Source: Fomitopsis serialis
Lineage: Eukaryota; Basidiomycota; Agaricomycetes; Polyporales; Fomitopsidaceae
DNA length: 64,000 bases
Assembly: GCF_022376445.1 (NCBI RefSeq)
Contig: NW_025954966.1
Coordinates: 310,001-374,000 of the forward strand
Direction of reading: 5' to 3'
Positions 11,750 through 23,683 of the stretch are shown one piece after another. The notes below the pieces were generated by a model that saw nothing but the letters and a program-made list of their open reading frames with translations, ran no database searches and was not told where the DNA came from. Position 1 is the first letter of the stretch. The number at the start of each line of letters is the position of its first letter. Both the position numbers and the translations under genes were made by a program.

Positions 11750-13807
11750 CTACTCGAATAGCAGGGACAGTATCTCTTTGTGATGCAGCGGGACGTTTTC
11801 ATCCCGCAGGAAAGAGACGACGTCGGCGATACGTGGGCGTCGCGACGCCTCTGCATCCCAGCACCGCTGCATCCACTCCCAGACCGAGTCTGACAGCCCA
11901 TGTCGCGCGGCGTTGGGCCGGGCAGGTCGAGCGCCTGCGAGCACGCGGTAGAGCACGTTCGCCTCGAGGGGGTATTGATGGAAGGGGACATGACCAGCGA
12001 ACACCTATGAGTTGTTGAGCAACGCTGCGGAGCCGGAAAAGGTCGGAGTGGAAGCAGAGAAAGGGCGCACCTCCCACATGACCAATCCCAACGAGTAGAC
12101 GTCGCTCGCCTTCGACGGCCGCGCCTTCTCGAGGCCGGCAGACTCGGGGTCGAGCACCTCAGGCGCGGTCCATCGTAGCGAACCGACGATCGAGAGCGGG
12201 GTGATCGCGTTGAGCGCGTGTAGGTCGTGTGTCATCGCTGTGAGGCCGAAGTCGGCCAGGCGCGCACGGTGTTCAGAGTCGATGAGGATATTCGCCTGGA
12301 AGGACGGGAGTCAGTGGCGGGATGGCGGGCGTTGTGTAATACGTTGGGCTTACGCCTTTTAGGTCACCGTGGACGATCCCGAAGGAGTGAAGGTACTCTA
12401 GACCCGTAGCTACGTCCAGCAGCTAGATGCTCTTGTGATACAGAGACAGATACGAGAGACCGGGCTACTTACTAGTTGCAGACGAGCGGCTTCTGGAAAC
12501 TTGCCCAGGTAAGCAACGATGTTTCCGTGAGGCATCCATACTGATACCATTGCGCATGGAAAGAGCTTGCGGTCGACGCCGATGAAAGGTGTTATGTTAT
12601 CGTGGCGAAGGTTCTTCCATAGAACGACTTCTTTGAAGAACATCTGTGGTCGGGAAGTTCAGACGCAGGAGTCTGGGGCGCGAACGACTCAGAAACGCGC
12701 ACCTTCTCCACTGCCTGTAATTTGTCACGCCCAGAGACACGCAGCGCCTTGACAGCGACATCTTGCGCTCTGTACTGGCCCCGCCAGATGTCCGCGAATC
12801 CGCCAAAGGCGGTGGGGTATTTGCCCATGATCTTTAGTCCGTTGCGCTCTTCAGCGGATATCATATAGGAGTCTGGCAACTTTCCGGCACTAGCGCACAG
12901 CTTGCGCAGTGTGAAAAGAGCCGTCGTGTACAGTTGGTTGGTGACACTCAGCCGGTGCATGACCTACTTGCTCGTCAGTCCGTATCCGTCACTGAATCCC
13001 ACCACGTACATGATCAAGCAGATAGATCCAATCCGCTGCCTGTGGTCCATTCAGACTGAGCACGGCTTCAACATGCACCTTGTGAGATAAGACATGATGT
13101 ACCGCGACTGTGGCATCTTCGATGAGCGAGCACACGGGGAACGAGGATACCTACCCTGCGATGAGCCAAGATCTACGTCTACGCCGACGCGCTCACCATA
13201 TTCCGCGCTTCGCGGTAGGGACACTTGCTGTACATTTCCCTGAAGCCTTCCCAAATGACTTCTCGACGCATGAGTGCCTCGACGACGGTCCAGGACGACC
13301 AACGCTCGAACAGAATGTTGATCTGCTCATACCAGCTGTGTAAAAACAATAGTCAGTACGACACCTAACAGAAGGCGCAATGCGAAACTGACCGATTGGC
13401 TGCGTCTGGAACAGTAGGCGCTAAGGGCGAGTTGTGCAAGTACGACCCATTCCACGGAAAGATGTCCCAGTATTTGATGGCGAGGCCTTCGCAGATATGG
13501 AGAATTGCTTTCGTAGATTTCTGCACATTAGAGCCATGAGGAGACCATAACACAAAAAATATGTGAGGTTTCGTACTGTGAACAAGCCCTTCTTCGTCAG
13601 TTCATCGCAATGTGTCTTGATGGAGGTAAGTGTCACGCAAAGCTCCTCCCGACGGGAGCGAGGTGTCCTAGGCAAACCATAGAGATCGACGTCTGAGCGG
13701 TTGTGACGATACAAACGGCGTATGCGGCCAATCATCGAGACCCGACAGAGTGTCGTGGTGGCGAAGAAGATAGTCCTCATAGGATGTCCACCCATGTCCA
13801 CATACAC
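11750..13807 (-). CDS. TKL-type Ser/Thr protein kinase, multi-exon
   Basis: Kinase exons are 12963-12703, 12643-12473, 12422-12354, 12295-12071 and 12004-11750, all with GT/AG introns that keep frame. Domain landmarks in order: degenerate glycine loop (GGFADIWRG), VAVKAL lysine, helix-C glutamate in FFKEVVLWKNL, catalytic loop HGDLKGANIL (HGD in place of HRD, Asp kept), DFG in LADFGLTA, APE in WTAPEVL, and DVYSLGLVMWE. This is the tyrosine-kinase-like class strongly expanded in agaricomycetes. Upstream exons, about 13807-13567, 13522-13390, 13334-13197 and 13130-13010, encode a helical N-terminal region (KSTKAILHICEGLAIKYWD; WEGFREMYSKCPYREARNM; LNGPQAADWIYLLDH) of the sort fused to these kinases. 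The exact start and the join near 13,130-13,197 are uncertain. All catalytic residues are present, so it is likely active; its substrate is unknown. Confidence 0.8.
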
Positions 13808-13982
13808 CAGTTATATAGGTTCGTTCCCCAGATCCCAGTCCGGTGTCTCGGAGTTCATCTTCTATCGCCGTAGTGATGTGCGTATGACCCGCACAGCCGC
13901 CAGTTATCATCGCATCCGAACCACTGTGGCTATGGCGCTCTGCGAGTAGTGGTGTCCCTCGCGACATATGCTCGACGTGCAT

Positions 13983-15105
13983 GATTTACACTTGACAACA
14001 TTGAGGGGAGAATGCTAAGTAGTTCTGGATTCACGAGCAATCCAAGGTAGTCGAAGTTTGCTGTCTAATCAGCGGTAAGCTCATATGGAGAAACACAGGC
14101 TAGCCGTCTTTCCGGATCGCCTGCTCAAAATGGTCTAGTCACAGGTTCGTTTGAGTGTCTGACTAGAAAGAACAGACATACATACGCGTCTGGTGTTTCC
14201 TACGAAGAGCTTCTCTAAGTGAACAAGATCACAGCCGACATGATGATTGGAGGGAAGCAAAGTCGTCATAGCGAGGCCTCGACTCGACAGTTCGCCCCCA
14301 TTGCTCCCACCGATACTAAGGGCCCTTGCTGCCTATGCACCTATAATGGCCTATTTCTTGCTCTCGGATGTTCAGAGTTAACAATGACGGCTATTCACAA
14401 AGATTGGACATACTGTAAAGGGTGCGGCCTCTCTTGCGTAGGCACCCATGCCGGAAGGAGCTCGTACCGTAGTCGGGCGGCGATGCTGATACAGGACTGA
14501 TTGACTGAGTGTATACCAGATCCGGAAATTCCTGGACTCTGGCCGCATCTCCTGGTACTTAATAGTGTGTCTTGCCTCCGTGCCCATAAGATTCTGAATG
14601 CTGGAACAGCGTGATCATGAGTAGTAGGCCATCATGCAACCCCAAAGCAATGCTACCGCAAATTGAGTAAGCATACGCAGGATTGATCTGGTGATGTACT
14701 CACCTCCGCTACAACTTGAAATGCCTCTTCATAACTTCAGGGACCTGTTCCTGCCAACTGCCATCAGTCTGCATGTGCCGCAATCGTCAAGCCTCAAGAA
14801 AGTCGTTTGGAGATACTTATGGGCAGCAATAGACCTGGTTCGAACGGACGTCAACTCGAACGAAATAAGGGCCTATGTAAGTAGAAAGCTCGACGCTGGG
14901 TTCAAGTTCCATCGAAGGCTCGAATCCACGTATGATACTAGACCGTGAGCGCTTGTAACAGCAGCCTGGGGACTCCGAGTCCCTCGGGGACAGGCGCACG
15001 TGGCTCTCACATCTTGAATCTCAACGACCACGTCCTCCCCAGTCCCCATCCTCTCACTTTCAGCCAGCCAGCCGCTGTGTCGACGACCGCACACGACGCA
15101 GCGTC
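13983..15105. other. intergenic
   Basis: Spacer between divergent genes (kinase - and SEC11 +). No supported coding exon. It must hold both promoters; I cannot identify clear core elements by eye. Confidence 0.45.
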
Positions 15106-15960
15106 ATGTTCGCAGATGAGCTCAAGGCCCTCCGCAGGCTCGGCTTCCGCCATGTGCGCTGTGCTCGTCTTGCTCGAGGTTTCGGACATTGACAAACTCG
15201 GTGGCGCAGGTCCTGCTACAAGTCCTCAACTTCATCCAAGTACTTGGGTCGGGTTTCATGATGTGGAAGGGCCTTGGGCTCGTCACGAATACAGAGTCGC
15301 CAATCGTCGTCGTTCTCAGGTATGCTTCCTCGGTCATAATCGTGTGTCGTGCTATGGTACTAAGCAGCCTGCGACGCAGTGGATCTATGGAACCTGCGTT
15401 CTACCGCGGTGACCTACTCTTTTTGACGAATCCAGTGGATCAGCGGTATGCGACAGGTGACATTACTGTGTACAAGATCCCAGGCGCGGACATCCCCATC
15501 GTCCATCGAGTACTGGAAACGCACGATGTGGTCTCGAAGCGCGCCGAGTACGTATTTTGCTCGGCTGGTGCTCGTCGCTGAATCAAGGAAATCTTTGCTT
15601 AGCTACGTGGCTGCAAGTCCATTGGCACAACCTCAGCTGCTGCTGACGAAGGGAGACAACAACCCCGTTGACGATCTTGACTTGTACCAAGGCTTGGAAT
15701 GGCTGGAGCGGAGACATATAATCGGGAAGGTGCAGGCGTGAGTACAGTCGACCTTCATTCTATGTTGGTCTAATTATGCACCCATATCAGCTTCCTTCCG
15801 TATGTCGGATATGTGACCATTGCCATGGTACGCTTCTACTTGACGCTTCATTATACCCGGCGCGGCTGATAAGACCGTCTTACTCCAGAACGACTTCCCG
15901 CAGCTCAAATACGCGCTGTTAGGGGGTCTCGGCTTGCTCGCTCTTATACAGCGCGAGTAA
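15106..15960 (+). CDS. SEC11: Signal peptidase complex catalytic subunit SEC11, 184 aa
   Basis: Six exons: 15106-15153, 15210-15319, 15380-15547, 15618-15737, 15791-15827, 15889-15960; all introns are GT/AG and phases match, giving 184 aa, normal for Sec11. Sec11 is the ER-membrane serine protease (S26 family) that removes signal peptides. After [16 protein letters not shown] comes the single N-terminal membrane segment, then [13 protein letters not shown] with the catalytic Ser (split by an intron at the Ser codon), [12 protein letters not shown] with the catalytic His that replaces the bacterial Lys, and LLTKGDNN with the Asp. The C-terminal part reads [11 protein letters not shown] and a hydrophobic segment [14 protein letters not shown], the typical end of the family. 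Intact. Confidence 0.95.
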
Positions 15961-16600
15961 GCGTGTGCCTTCGCTTTCGCTGTCGCCCTCGCTCTGTCGA
16001 TGTATTCTTGGTACTGGGTCAACTCGGATTAATTATTAGCTAATGCCTCCGCTGGTTGACCATTGTGGCGCCCGATGGCTTGACATGAGAAGATCGAAAG
16101 TTGTACTGCATGCGCCATCTGCTGAGCTGCTTTTCTCGTGACTATAGGGCCCTCTCACATTCGTGGCTTATCTTCTCAAACGCCTCAGAGCTTCTCCGAT
16201 GATAACCAACAATGCTTCTCGTCGAACTCGCCTCCGACGTCGACCAAAGCTTGCTCGCGTCCTCATCGCACGGTACCAGCACAGTGCGAGTGTATCAATG
16301 CATCGTACATGCTCACCTGGCCGGGCTTGTTCGCTTCATAAACCGAAGTGGTATGTAGTGGACGCTAACATTGCCAGGCGTTTCTGTTCTTATCTCCGTT
16401 GGCGGCGGACTGTGCTGTCGAGCTAGCTGAGGACACAGAAGGCTTCCCACCCCATCCTGGGGCGTCCGGGACCCAACGTGACAGTATCCTTCCGTGGTCC
16501 CACCAATCATTCCCCACTCGAGGTACAAAACTTCCTCGCCCGAGGAGTCGCGTGCGCCAAACCTTCTGCCTCAGTTCTCCTTGTACAACCAGACTGGGTC
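15961..16600. other. intergenic, permease promoter region
   Basis: Spacer between SEC11 and the permease. Short frames here show no family features. Confidence 0.5.
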
Positions 16601-16608
16601 TATATAAG
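16601..16608 (+). promoter_or_regulatory. TATA-like element of the permease gene
   Basis: TATATAAG lies 57 bp before the permease ATG at 16665, a reasonable place for a fungal core promoter. Confidence 0.45.
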
Positions 16609-16664
16609 ACTGGCCGTCCAGCGCCGTGATTTGCGACCTGGCCTCTGGATACCTCCCTCTGGCG

Positions 16665-18877
16665 ATGGCGGACCGTTTTGACGCGGAGATCGAGGAGCGC
16701 AGGCGGTCGAGCGGCTCGGACTCGGACTTCGAAGAGCTGAAAGCTGGACTCGATCCGGAAAAGAATGAAGTGGTCGTCGACGTCCTCCCCATAGTGGATC
16801 CCGAGGGCGGGTGTAAGACGCCACGTCTGTCGCCGTGTGGCGCTGTACAGGATGGCGTTTCCCCGACTCAGACCTGGCTGTCGAAGATCACGCGAATGCT
16901 CGCGGAATGGGGAATAGAGACGAACGGGTGCGTCCAGCTCTTCGCGCGCGAGTCGTCCGTCTGCTCACGATCGTGCGTTTCGCAGAATCGACCCTGTCCC
17001 TCCGGAGCAGCGGACGGATAAACGGCTGTACCAGCTGTTCTTCGTGTGGTTCTCCGCGAACGCGAACATCCTGACGTGAGATGAAGGTCTCCTGCGTGAA
17101 GCGCCCTTGCTAATGCTTTTCGTCGTAGGATGGCCGCTGGCACCGTAGGGCCTGTATTCTACGGGCTCGGTATCAGAGACGCTTGTCTGGTCATCGTGTT
17201 CGTGAACGTGGTGTGCGTCCGAGTGTGATCTTCCACGGTCTTCGCCAGCTGATTGTTCTGCAGCCTCAGTTCGTTTCCGGCATTCTTGTGAGTCGTGTCT
17301 GAAGTGACCTCATGACCCGCGGCTGACATCGTCGCTGCAGCGCAGTGTTTGGCCCGAAACTCGGAACGCGTTCTATGGTCCATGCGCGGTTTTCATGGGG
17401 GTGAGTGGGCACCTCAACGTCGTCAAATCACAAACCGACGTCTCGCTAGTTACTACGGCGCAATCATCCCAAGTATCCTCAACATACTATCCTGCCAAGG
17501 GTACCTTATCCTCAACACGATCATCGGCGGCCAGACCCTCGGCAGCATCTCCTCGCACCTGAACGCGACGCTCGGGATTGTCATCATCGGTCTCATCACC
17601 CTTGCGGTCTGTCTTTTCCTAGCCGTCCGAGTCAGCGCCTCGTCCTCATCGCTCAAACGACTCGTAGGTGGTCGTCAGCGGATATCGCGTCCTGCATTGG
17701 TACGAGACGTTCGTGTGGATACCGAACGTCATCGCCTTCGTCGTGATGGTTGCTGTCAGCGGGAAACACATCGTCGACGCGCCCCTCTCCGGAACGACGC
17801 CCGTGTATGGGTCTACCATCATGACCTTCGGGGCGACGCTTACGGCCACTGTCGTGAGCTGGGCTACGATCTCGGCGGACTACGGCGTCTACCACGACCA
17901 CACCGCAAGCAGGTGAGTGTGAGACGGACAATACGTATTGCGCATTGACGACGTATCGTTGAATTAGCTGGCGCATATTCATCTATACCTACCTCGGATT
18001 CGTCGTCTCCAGTGTGCGCAGAAACATCATGCTTATACAGATTTGCGGTGATTGATTTCCTCTCGCTAGATGCCAGTGCAGCTGATTGGCGCATCGCTCG
18101 CTGCCACTGCTGTCTACATGCCATCATGGCGTGCGGGCCTAGGAAACGGCAACAACATCGGAGGGCTCATTGCTGCCGTTCTTGAACCTGCGGGCGGCTT
18201 TGGCAAATTCCTCCTCGTCCCCCTGTCGCTGACTGCGCCCAGTCAGTGCGCGCCGTCGATGTATACGGTGTGCACGAGCTTCATGACTATAGGGCGGGTG
18301 TTCCAGCGCCTACCGCGGTTTGTCGTGGCGATTCTCTCTACAGTAATGTGAGTGGCTAGCATGCATCCTTGTTGCTGCGTCCTTCCCCCGGTCGCCTTGA
18401 ACTTCAGACGCTGACTGGTCCGTTCTCGCCTACAGCCTCATTCCTGTGGCAATCGTCGGCTCCACTCGGTTCTATGCTACGTTTGCCTCGATTCTCAGTA
18501 CGTCCAGACGTTTTTCCATGTCATATCACTAGTCTCATGCTCTCGCAGGCTTCATAGGCTACTGGCTCGCGCCGTTCTTTGCTATCGTCCTCGTAGAGCA
18601 CTTCTTCTATCGCAAGGGGCGCTGGTCCTCATACGACGTCTTTGAAGCGTGGGACCAGCCGGGACACCCGAACCTCCCGCGAGGATACGCTGCGGTCTTC
18701 ACGTTCGTCGTCGCCATCGGCGTCATCGTGCTCTCCATGGAGCAGGATTGGTGGACGGGACCCATTGCTGCTGCCGGGACCGGAGACGTGGGGATGTTGC
18801 TGGGATTCGTTGTTTCGATCCCAGTGTACTTTTATGCGCGATGGGCAGAGAAACGGTGGATTGAACCACGTGTATAA
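16665..18877 (+). CDS. Purine-cytosine permease (NCS1/Fcy2-like), 537 aa
   Basis: Ten exons can be joined in frame: 16665-16927, 16986-17075, 17129-17212, 17341-17400, 17450-17606, 17668-17912, 17968-18013, 18070-18347, 18436-18497 and 18549-18877. The protein reads WLSKITRMLAEWGIETNGID, then QLFFVWFSANANIL, VFGPKLGTRSMVHARFSWG, LILNTIIGGQTL, VLHWYETFVWIPNVIAFVVM, WAPF-type late segments (YWLAPFFAIVLVEHF) and ends in RWAEKRWIEPRV. These are signature stretches of the fungal nucleobase:cation symporter-1 family, plasma-membrane carriers for adenine, guanine, hypoxanthine and cytosine with about 12 membrane helices. Length is normal for the family and no break is seen. The tandem-duplication breakpoint falls in intron 5 (17607-17667), so only exons 6-10 are repeated at 35.8-37.0 kb. 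Confidence 0.92.
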
Positions 18878-20098
18878 GTGTCCTACCCCTGCAATACCTA
18901 CCCCGTCAATGCCTCCTGAACCGCGTACTGGGAGTGACCTCTATAAACACCACAGTCCACGACCTGCGCGACAGTCTCCGTTGCAGATCGTCAAGCCAGC
19001 CAGGGATGCAGCAACTCGAGGCGAACACAGCACGCGTGCACGGCTGAGTCGAGCTGAGCTGTCGTTCTGGGGTTGACGTACCAACTCTATTCTCGAGGTG
19101 AGGTCGGTGCCTCGTCGAAAACGATGTATACTGCCGGCGCGATCGATGAGGCTAAATCGGGAGCATATTGACAGAATCTCAGAAAATAGGATCCGCGGAG
19201 GCCAACAAGTTGAGTCTACGTATCGATCGATAGGAAGTCGAGCCACACTGATTTTAGTGATCGTCATTTGCATAAGAGGAAGCCTTGCAGTGAAAGCCTC
19301 GCGTCTTCCTCCTCATCGATCATCAACCAAATCGTCTACCGGCCTATTCGACATAAGTACCATTGGACCAACTCTGGACGATCTACAACTTGAATGGTGC
19401 ACATCATCGTCGATGGTCAGTCAAATTGTTCGCTTGATTCTCCATGTCACGGTGAATTTTGGCAGATGCCCTTTGTTCAGCGACCCATCCGACTTCAAGG
19501 GATCATCTCAACGACAGAGGCATGGTGTCTGTAGGTGAGTCATCTGCATACTTTGCTTGGCGCACCTTCAATCCGTCCGTTGCTGCTTTCGTCTTTATCG
19601 CAGTCGAATGCAAACCTTTCTCACTAAAAGTTACTCGCGGACGTACACTGCATCAAAGCAACTTGCAGCGACTACTCGCGCGTCGGTCGTCTCTACGTTC
19701 TCTCCTCCCTACCCTTTGTGTTACACCGTGGCTGTTTCATCAGCTTTTTACAGGCCCCTTGTGCACAATATCGTTCAGGATCGCCCCGGCAGATCGCTTA
19801 GTTTCTACTATCTTCAGGATGGCTCCGTGCCTGTTATGAGCTGCTCAAGAAAGTTGCTTTCATGGCAGCTCATACCATATGCGGAACTCAAGCCCTGTGC
19901 CTGAGGCCTGATTGACTTCCCATACCACTGTCATACCCTGCCGTAACCGTCTAACTGTTTGTAGTTAACTGTACCAAGCTCTACGCGAACTGATATACAT
20001 TATCAACGGATCCGGGATGAAACAATGTATCAAGACTCTAGAGTGGGTGTGGGTAAGATGCTAGATGCGAGGGTGATACAGGTGTGATATGTCATCAC
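18878..20098. other. spacer, empty-site allele of the Tc1-like insertion
   Basis: The first 330 bp match copy 2 up to the transposon; the match resumes after it (CGTATCGATCGATAGGAAG at 19219 equals 40419). The TA at 19217-19218 marks the unoccupied target. No gene supported. Confidence 0.65.
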
Positions 20099-21301
20099 TT
20101 ATGAGCTACTCAAGGAAGTTCCAGCCGGGGTAAGGTGGACGCGACATGCGCGCACAGCCGAGTCTACTTCATCGAGCGAGCCTCCGTCGTTTGAAGTCAC
20201 AAACTCGGCGACCGCATCCCAGAAGCCTTTGGGCAAAATTGGAGCTTGGTCACCGCGATGCACCGCGACTGACGGGGCTAGCTCTGCGAGGAACGCTCGC
20301 GCACGGATCTTCTGGATTTCCGCGAGCATGTCAACTTGCGAATGGAGGGATGGAACCTCGGCGAGCCCATCGACTATCCCAGACAACGTTGCGCGTTGTC
20401 CTAGCTGTGCATCCCATGGCCAGTTGCCGGCAGGCGAAGTTCCACCCGCAGGATACGAGGCTGCTGATGCGGAACAGTGCTTGCCAGGTTGGAATTGCGG
20501 CCCCATGTTGGTCTGGCAGTCAAGCTGCGACGATTGCTCTGGGATGTGGACCGCATTAGGCGATGGAACGTTTCTAGGTGCCGCCTCTTGTTGCTCGATG
20601 TAAGCGGAGTCGGGCGGCAGGAAAAAATGGCTAGACCATGAAGGTTGTTGGTAGGCCAGATCGTCTTCGTACGGTACCTCGTCCAGCGGAGAGGGCGCGT
20701 TTGACTGGGAGTATTGCTCTCCGATGTCACTCACCGGATACACAGCGGAGAGCGGCGCGCTCCTGCGCCAAGGTGGTATCCCGTCACCCAATAGCTGTGG
20801 AGGAGGCGACGGAACTATCGTCGCGTCCGATCGAAGGGAAGCTTGGGGAGCTTCTGAATGGCCAGCTCCCAGAGTTGATGTTGGGTCCAAGCCAATGTCT
20901 TCGACGTGCCACGACTTCAGGATCTCATTGGGAGAGGCGGCACTGACACGATGGTGAACCGAGCGTGGTTTCTTTCTTGAGTGAGCAGCAGTGTTCATTT
21001 CGGCGTTGCCCGTCTCGTCATGGACGTCCATCGCGAGTCGTTTCTTCCCCTTGACTGGCGGACAGCTTGGTATATTCTCCACATTCGGAGGGCTCAGAGA
21101 CTCTTCAGCCTTCCATAGCGTACCTCCCTTGTAGAGGTCGTATCATAGTCAGCCTCGATACGGTGTCGTTCTCGAAGTACTGCTAACCTCGGTAATGCCC
21201 GTAAAGTGCCAACCGGCCACTCCCATACCTTGACCCGGAGACTGGTTCTGTCGAGCGATAGCTCGCTCTTGTTTTTGCTTCTGCTTCTTCATTGCAGGCA
21301 T
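20099..21301 (-). CDS. ORFan nuclear protein, copy 1 (380 aa)
   Basis: Two exons: 21301-21188 and 21127-20099, intron GT/AG, in frame. The start MPAMKKQKQKQERAIARQNQ is strongly basic, followed by GVAGWHFTGITE at the splice. Exon 2 carries probable nuclear signals (VKGKKRLAMD; HSRKKPRSVHHRVSAAS), then ILKSWHVEDIG, a long Pro/Ser/Gln-rich low-complexity middle, and a conserved C-terminal block IQKIRARAFLAELAPSVAVH, FWDAVAEFVTSN, DSAVRACRVHL. I do not recognise the family and see no homeodomain, zinc finger or catalytic motif. The basic-disordered-helical layout suggests a DNA-linked or regulatory protein. The paralog at 41471-42583 shares both ends and the HHRVSAAS block but little of the middle. 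Confidence 0.65.
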
Positions 21302-22021
21302 CTTGTCCTATCTTGTCCTTCCTAGGCGAGAGGAAACGCTCAGATAGAAGTAGTTAAGGCGAGTGTTCGTGTTCAGCTTGGAAGCGGAATATAGCCAAGA
21401 GACGCATATGATTGGAGGACACAGCGTCCTACAGCCGCTCTTAAGTATGCGAGGCAGCGGCATTTGAACCATATCGCACGTATCAGCGGCGATGTAGATC
21501 GATGAGTGGCTCACCCATTGTTCGCCATAAAAGGACACCCATGATTCCGAGATCGAGGCAACGACATATGATGTTATGCAAGAGTACCGCGTCTTGACCA
21601 CGTCGGAAGTATGAGACAGCGGAGACGGACGTCGCATTACAGTCAGTAAGTGCAGCATCTGCGTGGCTTCGGTACCACAAAAGTCTCGTTCAGAGGATTC
21701 AAGCGGCTATCATCAGATAACTCACCATCTCTGATGGTGGTCCAGTGGCTTTCCGGTCTTTGGTCGATGATATGTTAATGGCTGCATTAAGTCCCCGACG
21801 AAACGTCAACAACAAGGCAGCAGCACAGTGTAGCTGGCCATTCAGGTGTACCGGATATGGTCATTGTTGCCTTGTCAATACAGAAATGACGTTCATCAAG
21901 ATCTAAGTATCAAAATCACTTCGATAAAGAGTCCTGTATACTATCAAATGCAGACTTCGAGTAAAGATCAGTATACGGTACTACCACAAGGCTTAAACAC
22001 GACCTACCAAGCCAAACACTA
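21302..22021. other. spacer
   Basis: Contains the upstream region of the ORFan and the 3' flank of alpha. Parts are shared with 42,584-43,404. No gene supported. Confidence 0.5.
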
Positions 22022-22631
22022 CTAGTAGTAGACTGAAGTCCACCATCGTACTTCTTGGTCGATTCCAGCTTTCGCGATCAGATTCTTGATGAAATCGAAT
22101 TGTTTCTGAGTAAGCCTCTTCTCGAAGTTCGTGTCTTTGCAGAGACACAAAATGTGAGCTTCCACATCTCCACAGTCTTTTGCGGCCTGTTTGACAGAGT
22201 CAGGCGCATCGTCATCGATAAGGCCGATCTTGTTCTCGAGGTAGTAGCCAATCTTGTCGGAGAGGTCGTCAAGCAGATTGACGACAACGCAGAAGAAGTT
22301 ATCAGACTCCAAGTCGTCGACTGGCACCTTCGGCCCACGGAATGCCGCCCACACCTGTGCCCACTGGTTGTCGGTGAGGGCGAATCCGAGAAGTAAGGGC
22401 CCACCACCGTTCTGGTGCGATCGAGGCGGAGGCGGGCTGACGTCAACTAGTGGGCCTCTTGCGGACCGCGGCTGCAACGATGGTGTCTCGAAGCAGGCTG
22501 GGACCCCGAGAGTCTGCACGCTGGCATCTTTGTAGCTATGCAATGTCTGATAGAGATATCAGGCTATGCAAAACCCAGGCAAGAGCAACGAATGGATTGT
22601 AACTCACCTGAACCGCAGCATCCACTGGCAT
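22022..22631 (-). CDS. Small unknown protein alpha, copy 1 (182 aa)
   Basis: Two exons: a mini-exon 22631-22608 coding MPVDAAVQ, and 22546-22022. The protein has a Pro/Ser-rich N-terminal third (VDVSPPPPRS), then LLLGFALTDNQWAQVWAAF, DDAPDSVKQAAKDCGDVEAH, LTQKQFDFIKNLIAKAGIDQ and the end RWWTSVYY. It is one of four paralogs (others at 29665, 43405, 48038) sharing the mini-exon gene structure, the LLLGFALT-xx-QW motif and the DDDAPDSVKQAA motif. There is no signal peptide or membrane segment. I do not recognise the family. It sits between the ORFan and the STS in both duplicated units. Confidence 0.7.
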
Positions 22632-23683
22632 CTTCCAATGTCGGGAAGACCGTATTGCGAAATCGTAGTATATTGAATCCAAATACGCTGAGCCTCAATA
22701 ACAAAGAGTCGCGGTAAGTTGGTTCTACTTCGCATAGTCCGTTTAGAACAGCTCATTACCGAGTCATTTGCGAACGCACTAGGTCTCCAAGTATCAAGGC
22801 ACGTTCACTTCGTGTGACAGCGTACACTGACAGTGCGCTGCGGGTCTGGCAAGTTCACAGAGGAGATTCTCTTCGTAGGTGCGTCGCTATCGCGTCGAGA
22901 GTAGTCTTAGGCTTGTTTGTTCCATTTCCCTGATGAGAGAGCAGGGGTCGACGTTGACATGAGGATCAAGACGTAATGAAGTGGCGGGCGTCCAAAATAG
23001 GCAAGTAATGATATTCGTCGAAATTAGGTCGCTGACTGCGGCTGGCAGCGCTCATCTTCATATTTCTAGCCAGCTGCGACTGTCTCCGGCAAATCGACTT
23101 TTTATTTCTACCATGATGTGTGTGATGGGTGCTTCACTGGATGTTCTCATATGGCTGGATGGCGTCTCATGGTCACAGTCATCACGTTTAGTCGACTCAG
23201 ACAGGAAGTCCGACGAAGATCTCGCGGTCACGGACATGCCTGTGAACATCGATACTGCTAGTACTTCTATCGTTCGGGATATGCATGTCTAACGGCGACA
23301 GTGCCAGTAGTGTTTACTAGGGCATGCCACGACAGCCCCATCAGCCTGAGTGCAGCTCGGATTCTAGGAAAGTACGGTTCAATTGATTCGTGGAAGCCAC
23401 TAGTACCACCCTAGTAGTACAGTGATACTTACTGTCCACTGCGTATGTGCAGCTACATCGAGGCATACGACGTCAGGACCATTCGAAGAATGGGGTTCAG
23501 TAGCCTCGTGTTGAATCGTTGAATCGTTGAAGCCCGGATGCTTCGGTCTTACCCAATTCATTGCTACCATCTCATGATCCAGTCACTGCATGACGGCGCT
23601 TGACTCTATGATGACTGGAACCTCGTCCACTGCCCCTTACTCAGATGCTAAGCGCATTTCTCGTCCCCTGCCTCTCCTGCTCA
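22632..23683. other. spacer shared with copy 2
   Basis: Upstream of alpha. Matches about 44,003-44,715 in pieces (same order, small indels). No gene supported. Confidence 0.5.
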